A DNA stretch of 64,000 bases, taken from NCBI GenBank assembly GCA_964627995.1, contig CAZVLN010000010.1, positions 1-64,000 of the forward strand, in the 5' to 3' direction. Source of the DNA: JAWLFI01 sp964627995 (GTDB taxonomy: Bacteria > Bacteroidota > Bacteroidia > Chitinophagales > Saprospiraceae). This document shows, one piece after another, positions 26,601-34,394 of this stretch. The number at the start of each line of letters is the position of its first letter. Within the stretch, counting starts at the first letter, position 1. Under the pieces are notes generated by a model. It searched no databases, had not been told where the DNA came from, and saw only the letters and a program-made list of their open reading frames with translations. A program made the translations under genes and the position numbers.

Positions 26601-27045
26601 CAGATAAAAAGGGTACAGATTTTATCTGCTCGGCTTTTTGGTCAATACCCGCTAACAATAAACTGGGATCTTCTGCATGATCTGCCTGGCGCTGCAGCTG
26701 AAGAATATTTAGTAGGCGATCCTCTACGGATGTAAAATGCTGTCCAATAATTTGAGCGGCCTGATCGTGACTTATTTGCTGTCCCAGCTGAAAATACTTT
26801 GCGATTGGACTCCCCAGCCAAAAGCCAAAACTCGCCACAGCCAGTGCGATAAAACTGTAAAAAAGCACCTGACGGGTAGAGCTGTCAAACCAAAACTGAG
26901 CCTCCAAAACAGAAAATAAAACAAATAAACCCAGCACTAAACCTATCCATAAAAGACCTCCTCTAATCATTTGATTGAGGTAATACTTTCGGATAAAGCG
27001 ATCCAGCTTTTCTATTAATACCTGATACTGTGTGCTCTGAGCCAT
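23692..27045 (-). CDS. DUF4175-family large membrane protein with charged coiled-coil
   Basis: A 1117-residue protein. Two N-terminal membrane helices (about residues 28-48 and 58-80) and a third at 160-180 anchor it; the following 300 residues are beta-rich and predicted extracytoplasmic. Residues about 500-780 form a long Glu/Lys/Gln/Met-rich coiled-coil, continuing with similar charged segments to the end. This is the DUF4175 arrangement widespread in Bacteroidota; its function is unknown, with possible relation to envelope or gliding/secretion machinery being speculation. It heads the cluster HATPase-ACP-PPTase (28-base gap). A strongly biased composition explains the many false frames opposite it. 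Confidence 0.88.
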   Translation of the reverse strand: MAQSTQYQVLIEKLDRFIRKYYLNQMIRGGLLWIGLVLGLFVLFSVLEAQFWFDSSTRQVLFYSFIALAVASFGFWLGSPIAKYFQLGQQISHDQAAQIIGQHFTSVEDRLLNILQLQRQADHAEDPSLLLAGIDQKAEQIKSVPFLSAINLGKNRRYLKYALPPLLLLLLLLVFVPAWIRDSSQRIIQNKTEFERPAPFEFIVSNDTLQVVQYADFDLEVYTEGEVRPSEVRIELGSQVYNMSAQDGDQFQYRFSQVQENTDFRLISGNVKSRLYQLKVTERPQLSAFTLKIQPPSYTGMPSRTLENVGDVTVAEGSRLKWMFETSGAERIELAYGKDSVVQAEKKGHESFEFNETFFSSQDYRIYVSSQHLDRADSSSYLLQVREDRYPNIRARTFRDSLDDRRIFFAGEAGDDYGLTRLQFVYEIQKKSGKPIVRRNRIPIQSNPTTFDYILELDSLSLAPGSTVKYYFEVFDNDGIRGPKVARSEIMQFEKPTLEEYDAITKANQNEIQEQLNENLKERKKLKEEIQRMRDKLLNKKEMDWKDQRDLESLMEKEKQLEEQMKEMLEKFEEKQRAEEESKELTEEQKEKQEKLKEMFEEAAENERMKELLEKIQELMEEMKKDEALDMMEEMDESQQNMEMTTERLEKMFRQLEFEKDLQQELSKIEELAKELEDLEERTKEGEQSAEELKEEQEKINEQFEKSKEEMKELNQRSRKLPSPVDMKNIREEMRDIQKDLEGAKESLEQNEKQKAGKQQESARKKMEDMKKSASAGMQSASMESMEEDLDLLRQILENLLEVSFTQEDLIDGFARTSPLTPRFTRLTQEQFGLEDKFKIVEDSLVALSQRNLQIESFILEKVDEVKERFSKSVSHLAEREKGDAGRNQQLAMKNLNDLALMLSDAMQQMQEQMADMKPGTQQCSKPKPSLKPGQGKKPMDMITEGQKKLNEEMKKKAEENKGKKSGGKEGNAEEFAKMAREQAKLKKMLRDFQSEKRQQGQGDQALQDIIDQMEEIETDLVNKRLTQEMVRRQRDIVTRLLESDRAERQREQKEERKAEQAREIARQQKPPALEDYLREREAAIEQIRLVSPSVQSFYRGLVENYYDQLGNNLSVQ

Positions 27046-27242
27046 ATATATCTTAATTTATTCGCCTTTATAACCCGGGAATAGGCCTAAAGATTGCTTA
27101 TCTATAGGTAATACCTAACGAACTTTAGGTCATCATCGTTCCCCTTGGAGAATAGAATCTAAGACAAATTTTACCCTTTGATTTAGATTCTTCCCCCAAC
27201 CGCAATTCTAATAGGTCGAAAATACAATTTTCCGATAGACCT

Positions 27243-27288
27243 AATATAAATAGAGCGGGGGAAAACCTTCCCTCGCTCTATTTATATT
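27243..27288 (-). terminator. Long hairpin terminator downstream of htpG
   Basis: A perfect 15-bp stem: AATATAAATAGAGCG pairs with CGCTCTATTTATATT, extended by three GC pairs with one bulge. It stands 27 bases beyond the htpG stop, in the 269-base gap before the DUF4175 gene. Being symmetric it could act in either direction; on the minus strand it serves htpG. Confidence 0.7.
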
Positions 27289-27314
27289 ATTTGCCTTAGA
27301 TTATGTTGGATAAC

Positions 27315-29165
27315 TTATTCCATCATATCGATGCTGCTATTGATAAAGGCATTCAATTCCTCGCCTTGCAACATATTTTGATTTAGGCGTGCCAGATCAA
27401 ATAAGTATTTCGCAAACTTCTCTTTCTTTTCTTCAGAACGCATTCGAACAAGTTTTTCACTCACTAACTTGTGATTGGTATTAATGACCAATTCGTACAT
27501 GTCGGGCATAGCGTTCATATCCATTCCTTGCATTTGCTGCATTTCCTTCATGCGACGCATAAACTCTGGCCGGGTGATCAATACAGGATGATCATCCTGT
27601 CCGAGGGCTTTCATTTTAAGTTGCTGATTTTCAGGAACAACTGACTTGAAGAGTTTCTCAACCTTTTCTTTTTGTTTCTCATCGAGTTGATCCTCAAATT
27701 CTTCGCCCTTATCGATGAGCTTATCCGGCGTACTGGAATCAACACGCACAAACTGAAGGTTTTCTTCTTTTTGCTCCAAATGCTGTAAGAAATGCGTATC
27801 AATAACGGCATCCATTACTAATACATCGTAGCCCTTAGCTTCGGCTGCTTTGATATAACTGGTATGTGAACTTTTTTGGGGCGTATACAAGAAAGTCAGC
27901 TTATCGTTTTTGTCTGTTTGTTCATTTTGAACCTTGGCCTTGTATTCGGGTAGCGTAAAATACTCGCCAGCAGTGTTTTTCAGTAAACTGAAATCTTTTA
28001 CTTTATCGTAAAATTTATCTTCAGACAGCATACCGTACTTTACAAAAACGTTGATCTCATCCCATTTGGTTTCGAAATCCTTGCGGTCCTCAGTAAATAG
28101 GTCTTTAAGCTTTTCCGCTACCTTTTTGGTGATATAGCCGGTAATCTTTTTAACGTTGCGATCAGACTGCAGATAGGAACGCGATACATTTAGCGGAATA
28201 TCCGGAGAGTCAATAACACCGTGAAGTAAGGTCAAAAATTCGGGAACAATTTCTTTCACCTCATCTGTCACATATACCTGATTACTGTACAGATGTATTT
28301 TGTTTTTCTGTACTTCTAACTGGTTTGTGATTTTGGGAAAGTATAAAACACCAGTCAGATTAAATGGAAAATCGATATTCAGGTGTATCCAAAATAATGG
28401 GGGGGAGCTGTATGGATATAACTCCTGATAAAAATCTTTATAGTCATCCTCCGTCAGCTCATTAGGGCTCTTCTTCCAAAGCGGATTGGGGTTGTTTATA
28501 ATATTAGGTACTTCTTTTTCTTCTGCGTCGTCACCTTCACCCTCAGTGATCGTCTCTGTACCAAACTGAATTTCTATGGGAAGGAATTTACAGTATTTAT
28601 CCAACAATTGCTGGATTCGACCTTTCTCTAAAAATTCTTTTTCTTCATCTGCAATATGTAAAATAACATCCGTTCCACGCGTTTGACGGTTTCCTTCCGT
28701 TATCTCATAAGCTGGTTCACCTTCGCAGGACCATGTCGAGGCGTTGTCCTCATCCTTATAGGAAACACTGTCAACTTCAACCTTCTCAGCTACCATGAAT
28801 GCCGAATAGAAGCCTAAACCGAAATGGCCAATGATGGAGCTATCATCTTTATATTTTTCTAAAAATTCGTGTGCAGACGAAAATGCCACCTGATTTAGGT
28901 ACTTTTTCATCTCTTCAGTGGTCATTCCCAGACCAAAATCCCGAATTGTCAATGTGCCTTTATCTTCGTCTAATATGACGCGGATTGTGAGATCGCCGAG
29001 CTCTTTTTCATATTCTCCTTTTCTCGCTAATGTCTTTATCTTTTGCGTAGCATCAATTGCGTTGGCAATAAGCTCTCGCAAGAATATTTCCTGATCTGAG
29101 TATAAGAACTTTTTGATTATCGGAAATATATTCTCCGTCTGGACTGAAATTTGACCTTTTTCCAT
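27315..29165 (-). CDS. htpG: Molecular chaperone HtpG (Hsp90)
   Basis: A 616-residue cytosolic ATP-dependent chaperone of normal length. The N-terminal GHKL ATPase shows FLRELIANAIDATQKI (Hsp90 N-box, with Ala where many have Ser), DFGLGMT, and GHFGLGFYSAFMVA. The middle domain has the catalytic-arginine region NVSRSYLQSD, and a C-terminal dimerisation domain contains the variable MQQMQGMDMNAMPD segment. It is monocistronic, ending in a strong hairpin. No CIRCE-type operator or clear -7 box is visible upstream. Confidence 0.96.
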   Translation of the reverse strand: MEKGQISVQTENIFPIIKKFLYSDQEIFLRELIANAIDATQKIKTLARKGEYEKELGDLTIRVILDEDKGTLTIRDFGLGMTTEEMKKYLNQVAFSSAHEFLEKYKDDSSIIGHFGLGFYSAFMVAEKVEVDSVSYKDEDNASTWSCEGEPAYEITEGNRQTRGTDVILHIADEEKEFLEKGRIQQLLDKYCKFLPIEIQFGTETITEGEGDDAEEKEVPNIINNPNPLWKKSPNELTEDDYKDFYQELYPYSSPPLFWIHLNIDFPFNLTGVLYFPKITNQLEVQKNKIHLYSNQVYVTDEVKEIVPEFLTLLHGVIDSPDIPLNVSRSYLQSDRNVKKITGYITKKVAEKLKDLFTEDRKDFETKWDEINVFVKYGMLSEDKFYDKVKDFSLLKNTAGEYFTLPEYKAKVQNEQTDKNDKLTFLYTPQKSSHTSYIKAAEAKGYDVLVMDAVIDTHFLQHLEQKEENLQFVRVDSSTPDKLIDKGEEFEDQLDEKQKEKVEKLFKSVVPENQQLKMKALGQDDHPVLITRPEFMRRMKEMQQMQGMDMNAMPDMYELVINTNHKLVSEKLVRMRSEEKKEKFAKYLFDLARLNQNMLQGEELNAFINSSIDMME

Positions 29166-29208
29166 CGTACAAATTTTTTCTTTAGAAGTAGCAAATTACA
29201 TTCCAACA

Positions 29209-29328
29209 CTACAATTCCGCCATTATGTCTGTCAGTATGGGGTGCATCTCTGCCAAATCGTCTTTGGTACGGCCAATGCTTTCAAGAACTGGCCTGATCG
29301 GATTTCCATTCGCATCCAAACTGGTTCT
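29209..29328 (-). pseudogene. Possible remnant of a small gene upstream of htpG
   Basis: A 39-codon frame without an ATG ends at a TAG (29211-29209). Its product has protein-like composition: DANGNPIRPVLESIGRTKD, followed by DLAEMHPILTDIMAEL. Upstream of it the two other frames carry further protein-like stretches (KAAKVCRLLCSNTGMKTVAS; HPNLKKLENQFG) broken by stops and frameshifts. This fits a decayed gene of about 70-100 codons. I do not recognise the family; it could also be coincidental. Confidence 0.3.
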
Positions 29329-29513
29329 CTAGTTTCTTTAGATTTGGATGCTACAGTTTTCATGCCTGTATTTGAGCAAAGTAAACGGCATACTTTGGCA
29401 GCTTTCATGTTAGATTCAACTGCATGTCGCATTCTCCGGGAGTATTAGACATAGGAACAAAGAATGAAGATATGATGAGGTAATAACCGCGGCTGCAATG
29501 CACCGGTCACTAC

Positions 29514-29657
29514 CGTGTAAGGGATAGTAGGGGAGCCGCAGAAGGCGGCTGTCCCCAATTTTGGGGACCGACAGCCCCGCATAGCCCGGCCCCGAGGTGC
29601 CCGTAGGGGTTGGTAATGAGCGGAGGCGCAGGGCCCTCGAGGGATACACCCAAAAAA
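29514..29657 (+). repeat. GC-rich hairpin-rich intergenic element, copy 3
   Basis: Within the 541-base divergent gap between htpG and the next lipoprotein gene. It starts CGTGTAAGGGATAGTAGGGG and contains the hairpins GCCGCAGAAGGCGGC and CTGTCCCC(AATTTT)GGGGACCGACAG, then ATAGCCCGG. It ends ATACACCCAAAAAA. The start resembles copy 1 (GTGAGGGATAGCAG), and ATAGCCCGG is shared with copy 1. It ends 49 bases before the downstream start. The remaining gap holds only the gene remnant at 29209-29328. Confidence 0.68.
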
Positions 29658-29706
29658 TTAAAAAGAAATACTGCCAACATCTGGGTGCGCGCTGCGTTTT
29701 ATTATT

Positions 29707-30609
29707 ATGAAATATTTTTGCATACTAGTAGGCATAACATTGATGGCTTGTCAGCCGAAAAATCAACAAATGGGCACATACACGCCAGCGCGATCTTCGG
29801 ATTCCTTTGAGCAGTATTGGTATTCCGGCCTGGCGGAAGTGAACACATATTCTTTGGAACAGTATAGATATGGTGAGACTCACAGTGGGCATTCGACGCT
29901 GATATTCGTCACTGAGCCGATGAGTGTGGAGCGTCAAGTGAAAATTGCCAATGCTTCGGCTGAGAAATCTCGAACTGTGATGAAAATGAATGCTACGAGA
30001 AAATTTAATACTGGTATTTATCCTTATTCTGTGATGACCTCTGCTTTTTCGCCTGTAGACGGTCCGGCCATTTCCTCTCCCTTGAAGCTTACAAATTCCG
30101 TTCAGGAGTGGTGTGGGCAGACTTTTCTTCAAATCAACCGAAATCGCGCCAATAGTTATCGATATGCCTCTTATTCTTATTTTGGATCGGAGGGCGATGA
30201 GAAGGGAAGTTGGTCTGATGCGTATCTGGAAGACGGATTATGGAATCAAATTCGCTTAGAAGCTGGCGCCTTACCGACAGGTACTATTCAGCTCATTCCC
30301 AGCGCTGTATATTTACGCTTTGCACACTTAGAGCTGAGACCCTACGCCGCTAAAACAATGATGCGTGATTCGACTGAAAGCCTAAAAGTATATGAAGTTC
30401 GGTATGTGGAGGTTCCTAGAGTGGTGCGCATTTTTTTTGATGCCAGCTTTCCGCACGTGATTCGATCTTGGGAAGAAGTTGATACTAAAACGGGTGGAAT
30501 CACTCGTGCGCAACTTCTCGTGTCGGATCAGCGGGCATATTGGTCTGAAAATGGTGTAAATGACCGAAAGGAGCGTCCTTCACTCCAATTACCTAAAAAT
30601 CATCAGTGA
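29707..30609 (+). CDS. Lipoprotein of the Bacteroidota family often mislabelled 'septum formation inhibitor Maf'
   Basis: A 300-residue predicted lipoprotein: the signal peptide ends in the lipobox LMAC with Cys15. The mature protein contains YWYSGLAEVNTYSLEQYRYGE and the segment LIFVTEPMSVERQVK, the family pattern I recall from Bacteroidota proteins labelled Maf. It shows no Maf nucleotide-pyrophosphatase motifs, so that label should not be used. Function unknown; probably periplasmic face of the outer or inner membrane. The stop overlaps the start of the next gene (TGATG). Confidence 0.78.
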   Translation: MKYFCILVGITLMACQPKNQQMGTYTPARSSDSFEQYWYSGLAEVNTYSLEQYRYGETHSGHSTLIFVTEPMSVERQVKIANASAEKSRTVMKMNATRKFNTGIYPYSVMTSAFSPVDGPAISSPLKLTNSVQEWCGQTFLQINRNRANSYRYASYSYFGSEGDEKGSWSDAYLEDGLWNQIRLEAGALPTGTIQLIPSAVYLRFAHLELRPYAAKTMMRDSTESLKVYEVRYVEVPRVVRIFFDASFPHVIRSWEEVDTKTGGITRAQLLVSDQRAYWSENGVNDRKERPSLQLPKNHQ

Positions 30610-30938
30610 TGAGTGAAAAGAAAATGGACCCTCCGATACAGGGTCAATATTATACGCACGAGAGTTCAGGAATATATCACTGCAGAAGGTGTAAACAAGC
30701 TCTGTTCTCATCTGCGCATAAATTTTACTCCGGTTCGGGTTATCCCAGTTTTGATCGCGCCCTCCCTGATGCTGTAAAAGTTTCCGGCAATTTGGATCGA
30801 GGCAAAGCGATCCACTGCAAAAATTGCGATACATTCCTGGGCCGTCTCATTCAGGATGAGGCCTTTACGGATACCGAACGCCGATATGATGTCAATTCAT
30901 CTGTGCTACAATTTCGACCCGGCAGCACGGAAATTTGA
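30609..30938 (+). CDS. MsrB-like protein lacking the catalytic cysteine
   Basis: A 109-residue protein with the MsrB (methionine-R-sulfoxide reductase) fold. The structural zinc cysteines are all present: HCRRC (Cys25, Cys28) and HCKNC (Cys70, Cys73). KFYSGSGYPSF matches the KFDSGxGWPSF motif. However, the catalytic RYCxNS reads RYDVNS, with Asp94 in place of the nucleophilic cysteine; FLGR replaces HLGH, so the active-site histidines are lost too, and the active-site Trp is Tyr45. Reductase activity is therefore very unlikely; a binding role is possible. It is translationally coupled to the preceding lipoprotein gene. The start is the ATG at 30609; a GTG at 30606 is also in frame. Confidence 0.85.
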   Translation: MSEKKMDPPIQGQYYTHESSGIYHCRRCKQALFSSAHKFYSGSGYPSFDRALPDAVKVSGNLDRGKAIHCKNCDTFLGRLIQDEAFTDTERRYDVNSSVLQFRPGSTEI

Positions 30939-30962
30939 TTTCTGAATAAATTTCTATATTTG
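30934..30962 (+). promoter_or_regulatory. Candidate promoter, TTTG-17 bases-TATATTTG
   Basis: TTTG at 30934-30937 (with preceding T-run) and TATATTTG at 30955-30962, spacing 17, the best two-box match to the Bacteroidota consensus in the window. It overlaps the end of the MsrB-like gene and would start an mRNA about 37 bases ahead of the DUF2007 gene at 31006. Confidence 0.5.
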
Positions 30963-31005
30963 AAAAGCTGAGCATTAACTTTATTTTACATCAAAAAAAG
31001 AAAAT

Positions 31006-31245
31006 ATGAGCCACCTGAAATGGGCTACCTTAACGAGCAGTCAAGACGAGATACAAGCCAATTTGATTGCCAGTACATTACACGAGAAAAATATCCCCGC
31101 CGTCACGTCCAATAAAAAAGATTCGATGTATGCCATGTTGGGAGCTGTTTATGTACTTGTGCCCGAAGAGCATTTTGAAGAAGCGAAGCAATTATTGATC
31201 GATGAAGAGATTGTCTCTCCCGACGCCTTTGAGAACCTTGACTAA
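31006..31245 (+). CDS. DUF2007 putative signal-transducing protein
   Basis: A 79-residue protein of the DUF2007 family: an N-terminal half with SQDEIQANLIASTLHEKNIPAVTSNKKDS and a C-terminal YVLVPEEHFEEAKQLL. The fold is a small ferredoxin-like alpha-beta unit resembling PII-like proteins; no ligand or partner is established. Acid-rich and cytosolic. It lies 54 bases before nadK on the same strand and probably shares its promoter near 30934-30962. Confidence 0.85.
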   Translation: MSHLKWATLTSSQDEIQANLIASTLHEKNIPAVTSNKKDSMYAMLGAVYVLVPEEHFEEAKQLLIDEEIVSPDAFENLD

Positions 31246-31299
31246 TTTGACATTTGACTAAGTCGATCGAAGGACGGCTGAGGCACAGGTATATATTGT

Positions 31300-32184
31300 A
31301 TGAAATTAGCGCTATTTGGACGGTATTTAGATTCCTCTACACTTGATTATGTAAAGGCGTTTTTTGAGTTATTGAATAAACGCGATGTGGACTATTGTAT
31401 TTACAGCTCATTTGCCGATCAAATTCAATCTCTGTGGCCAGATTTTAATGTAGAATGTAAATATTCAAATAAGCGGGAACTACTCGACGAAAAAGCAGAT
31501 TACCTGGTTACCCTTGGTGGCGATGGTACAATTTTAAGTTGCGTAGCGTTCTTGGGAGACATTGACATCCCCATAATGGGTATCAATTTGGGCCGACTTG
31601 GTTTTTTGGCCTCCACTGAAATGCGCTTTACAGAAGAAGCGCTGCGGGTCCTAAAAAACAAGAGTTATAAGTTGTCCCATCGATCGCTACTTCAGGTAGA
31701 TATGGATTTTGATTTATTTGGAGACGAATCCTTTGCCCTCAACGACTTCACGCTGCACAAAAGAGATACTTCTTCTATGGTAATCATTAAAGCCTCAGTA
31801 GACGGAGAGTACCTAAACACATACTGGGCAGATGGTTTAATCATTGCGACGCCAACGGGGTCTACTGGATATTCTTTGAGTTGCGGAGGGCCTATTTTGT
31901 ATCCCAGATCGGGTAATTTCGTTTTGACCCCAATTGCTCCACATAATTTAAATGTCCGTCCCATTGTGATTCCCGACAGCAGTGAAATTCTTTTAGAAAT
32001 TGAAGGGCGCAGTGGACAGTTTTTGGCTACCCTGGATTCGAGATCCAAGACTATTGGGGAACAGCACCAGATCCGGGTATTTAAAAGCAAAATTGAGGCT
32101 CAGCTCATACAGCTCCCCGAAACAACATTTTCAGAAACGCTCCAACAAAAAATGGGCTGGGGGTCAGATATTCGAAATTTTTAA
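31300..32184 (+). CDS. nadK: NAD kinase
   Basis: A 294-residue cytosolic enzyme that phosphorylates NAD to NADP. The catalytic-site motif LGGDGTIL (Gly73-Gly76) is followed by NLGRLGFLA and later ATPTGSTGYSLSCGGP, all diagnostic of the NadK family. Normal length. It forms a run with the downstream cyclase-family gene (two-base gap) and the TPR-like membrane protein (one-base overlap), so NADP supply may be co-expressed with that pair, a usual arrangement only in part. Confidence 0.95.
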   Translation: MKLALFGRYLDSSTLDYVKAFFELLNKRDVDYCIYSSFADQIQSLWPDFNVECKYSNKRELLDEKADYLVTLGGDGTILSCVAFLGDIDIPIMGINLGRLGFLASTEMRFTEEALRVLKNKSYKLSHRSLLQVDMDFDLFGDESFALNDFTLHKRDTSSMVIIKASVDGEYLNTYWADGLIIATPTGSTGYSLSCGGPILYPRSGNFVLTPIAPHNLNVRPIVIPDSSEILLEIEGRSGQFLATLDSRSKTIGEQHQIRVFKSKIEAQLIQLPETTFSETLQQKMGWGSDIRNF

Positions 32185-32186
32185 AT

Positions 32187-32942
32187 ATGGAAATTACGAT
32201 TCCCTGGGGCGATAAGCACTATCGAGTTCAGCTAGATGAGGCTCTAGACTTAACCATCCCTCTCATACCCAATCAAGTCGGTCCTAACTGTTATTATGCG
32301 CCTCCGTTTGAAGCCTCGCCTGTCCGAAGCGAAAATTTTATTGGGAGTTTGGATGAGGGGTCTGCGGTGAATTTTTACAACCTCAGGATCAACCCCCACG
32401 GAAACGGGACGCATACTGAATGCGTTGGGCACATAAAGCGTGGAAATTTTTCCATTGGAGAAAGTTTAAAGAACTTTCATTTTCGCGCCCAACTTATTTC
32501 GGTGTATCCACAAAAGAAAGACAATGGAGATCGAGTCGTAGATCTTTCGAATTTAAAGCATCAATGGGAACCGAATGAGGAGGCCGAAGCTTTGATCGTT
32601 CGAACTTTACCAAATCTTGACGAAAAGAAGTCACAGATATACAGCGGAACAAATCCTCCATATTTTACTGCTGATGCCATAGATTATATTGTAGAAAACC
32701 AAATAAGACATCTTTTAGTAGACTTGCCATCCATAGACCCGGAAGTAGACGGCGGTCGACTGGCTGCTCACAAGTCCTTTTTTAATTTTTCGGGTCCTGT
32801 GCGAACCGAAAGCACGCTTAGTGAGTTAATATTTGTACCTAACGAAGTAAAAGACGGAAATTATTTATTACAGCTTTCTGTATTGCGTCTGGACTTAGAC
32901 GCAAGTCCAAGCCGGGTTGTGATTTATGAACTCAAACGCTAA
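32187..32942 (+). CDS. Cyclase-family metal-dependent hydrolase (kynurenine-formamidase-like)
   Basis: A 251-residue protein with the DUF/cyclase fold of KynB-type formamidases. The metal-binding motif HGNGTHTECVGH (about residues 71-82) corresponds to HxGTHxDxPxH with Glu in place of one Asp, and LVDLPSIDPEVDGGRLAAHKSFF gives the late histidine-containing motif. It may hydrolyse N-formyl or cyclic amide substrates; kynurenine is only one possibility because no tryptophan-catabolism gene is near. The last stop and next start share one base (TAATG). Confidence 0.82.
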   Translation: MEITIPWGDKHYRVQLDEALDLTIPLIPNQVGPNCYYAPPFEASPVRSENFIGSLDEGSAVNFYNLRINPHGNGTHTECVGHIKRGNFSIGESLKNFHFRAQLISVYPQKKDNGDRVVDLSNLKHQWEPNEEAEALIVRTLPNLDEKKSQIYSGTNPPYFTADAIDYIVENQIRHLLVDLPSIDPEVDGGRLAAHKSFFNFSGPVRTESTLSELIFVPNEVKDGNYLLQLSVLRLDLDASPSRVVIYELKR

Positions 32943-33625
32943 TGGCTGACTCTAATCCTATTGAATTGTATACGAGCTTTAAAGAGACGGGTCAACAATC
33001 TTTTCGATCGATTGTAGACTTTTGGGATGAACATCATGACGATCTCTATCAGCTGCCTTTAGATAAGTATTTTGATCTTTTGAATACTTATGCACGAGCT
33101 CTTTTTGAATTGGGTAAATACAAAAAGTTTTTATCCAAGGCAGAAGAAATATTAGCACTGTCCTTTGAATATAATTTAACGCATTGGGAAGATAAGGATA
33201 TAGTCGTTCATACCTTGGTGAAGAAATCTGCTGCTCATTTTCATTTGTACGAATTGCAAGCCGCTCGAAAGTCATTGCTACAAGTCTTGGTCCTCTCTCC
33301 TGATCATTCCGCTGCCCGCCATCTATTGCAGCGTTGCGTGCAACGCGAAAGCAGGAGCAAAAAGCAGGTATGGCGAGCCCTCACCATATTATTGTTGTTG
33401 GCTGCGGCGGTTTCTGTTGCTGCTGAGCTTATTATTATACGACCTTTCTTTCCCGCTATTGTTGAAGTCACGGAGTATGTGCGTATTGGTCTTTTTGTAG
33501 CTGGTTTGAGTCTATGGGCAGGTGCTGAAACGGTGCAATGGATTCGCGAGCGAAATAAATGTGCGCGGATTATTGAAGGGCTTTCCAAAGACAAAGACGC
33601 AGATAATACTATATCATCTTTCTGA
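32942..33625 (+). CDS. TPR-like membrane protein, unknown function
   Basis: A 227-residue protein. Residues 1-140 are helical and resemble two to three tetratricopeptide-like repeats (ALFELGKYKKFLSKAEEILAL; SAAHFHLYELQAARKSLLQVLVLSP). Two membrane helices follow (about residues 140-165 and 178-198), with a short basic cytoplasmic tail. No named family recognised. The 3' end overlaps the convergent CpcT-like gene by 12 bases. Confidence 0.68.
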   Translation: MADSNPIELYTSFKETGQQSFRSIVDFWDEHHDDLYQLPLDKYFDLLNTYARALFELGKYKKFLSKAEEILALSFEYNLTHWEDKDIVVHTLVKKSAAHFHLYELQAARKSLLQVLVLSPDHSAARHLLQRCVQRESRSKKQVWRALTILLLLAAAVSVAAELIIIRPFFPAIVEVTEYVRIGLFVAGLSLWAGAETVQWIRERNKCARIIEGLSKDKDADNTISSF

Positions 33626-34282
33626 ACTGCTATTGACTTCGTCGTCTCCTTCGCCCTTCATTCGTTCAAAGCGATATGGCCCTTCATTAGGACCCCATAC
33701 TTGTTTTCCTTCTTGATTCCATCCTCTGTCCCAACTTTTAATCATATCACTCCAGATTTCAACCTGAGAAGTTGCGTAGCTTGCCCCTTGAAAATTTGAG
33801 TAACAGTCTTCCCCAAAAGTTTCTCCTTCATAATGCTTAAATGACTCTCGGTTCAGAAAGACACCGCAGCCTTCTTTGATACGGACAATTTCTTCCGGAT
33901 AATCATCAAAAAACTCCGGTGTTTGCCATTTTCCCACAAATACCTGTGGGTTTCTAAAGGTGTAATTTAATATTTTGAAGCGCTCTGATGACAATTGAAC
34001 CAGTCGATACATGCGCTGGCGATAGGGATTCTGAGGATTTTCAGCCCTTGCCTGTTCAACATAGAACCACTGGCCGCTGCGTTCTTTCCATACCTGAACA
34101 ATATGTAAGTTAATCGATGCATACTGAGTATCTTGCTTCGCTTGTGCTGCTGAAGAAAAAGAACCCGTTAAAAGATTAGTTAATTCCTCTTTGGAATCTG
34201 AATACGAAATCGTTCGACTCCCCCCACAGGCTATTAGCAAGAGTAAACTAAAAAACAAGGTGATATAAGAAAACTTACACAT
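33614..34282 (-). CDS. CpcT/CpeT-like chromophore-lyase-family lipoprotein
   Basis: About 222 residues from the ATG at 34282 (an ATG at 34303 would add seven residues). The signal peptide ends in LLIAC, a lipobox. The mature protein has QWFYVEQARAENPQNPYRQRMYRL and the paired CGVFLNRESFKHYEGET and GASYATSQVEIWSDMIKSWDRGWN, which are the CpcT/CpeT family pattern. In cyanobacteria this family attaches bilins to phycobiliproteins; in non-photosynthetic Bacteroidota it is a common lipoprotein of unknown role, where bilin or ligand binding in a lipocalin-like barrel is a reasonable guess. Confidence 0.82.
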   Translation of the reverse strand: MCKFSYITLFFSLLLLIACGGSRTISYSDSKEELTNLLTGSFSSAAQAKQDTQYASINLHIVQVWKERSGQWFYVEQARAENPQNPYRQRMYRLVQLSSERFKILNYTFRNPQVFVGKWQTPEFFDDYPEEIVRIKEGCGVFLNRESFKHYEGETFGEDCYSNFQGASYATSQVEIWSDMIKSWDRGWNQEGKQVWGPNEGPYRFERMKGEGDDEVNSSSER

Positions 34283-34394
34283 AAAACAATAACTGATATG
34301 CACTCGAATATAGTGAAAAAGATCGTGAATTAGGTCAGTCAGCTATGGGCCTAAAAAAGAAGATTTCCGACTAAACGCTCCCCAATCCTACAAT

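Noticed and set aside
27046..29240. CIRCE-type heat-shock operator at htpG or hsp20
   Set aside because: No TTAGCACTC-type inverted repeat is present upstream of either chaperone gene.
29416..29649. Minus-strand frame across repeat copy 3
   Set aside because: By-product of the GC-rich element; no protein-like pattern outside it.
29707..30609. Label 'septum formation inhibitor Maf'
   Set aside because: The protein is a lipoprotein without Maf/HAM1-type motifs; the label is a propagated misannotation.
30609..30938. Functional methionine-R-sulfoxide reductase
   Set aside because: The nucleophilic cysteine and the active-site histidines are replaced.
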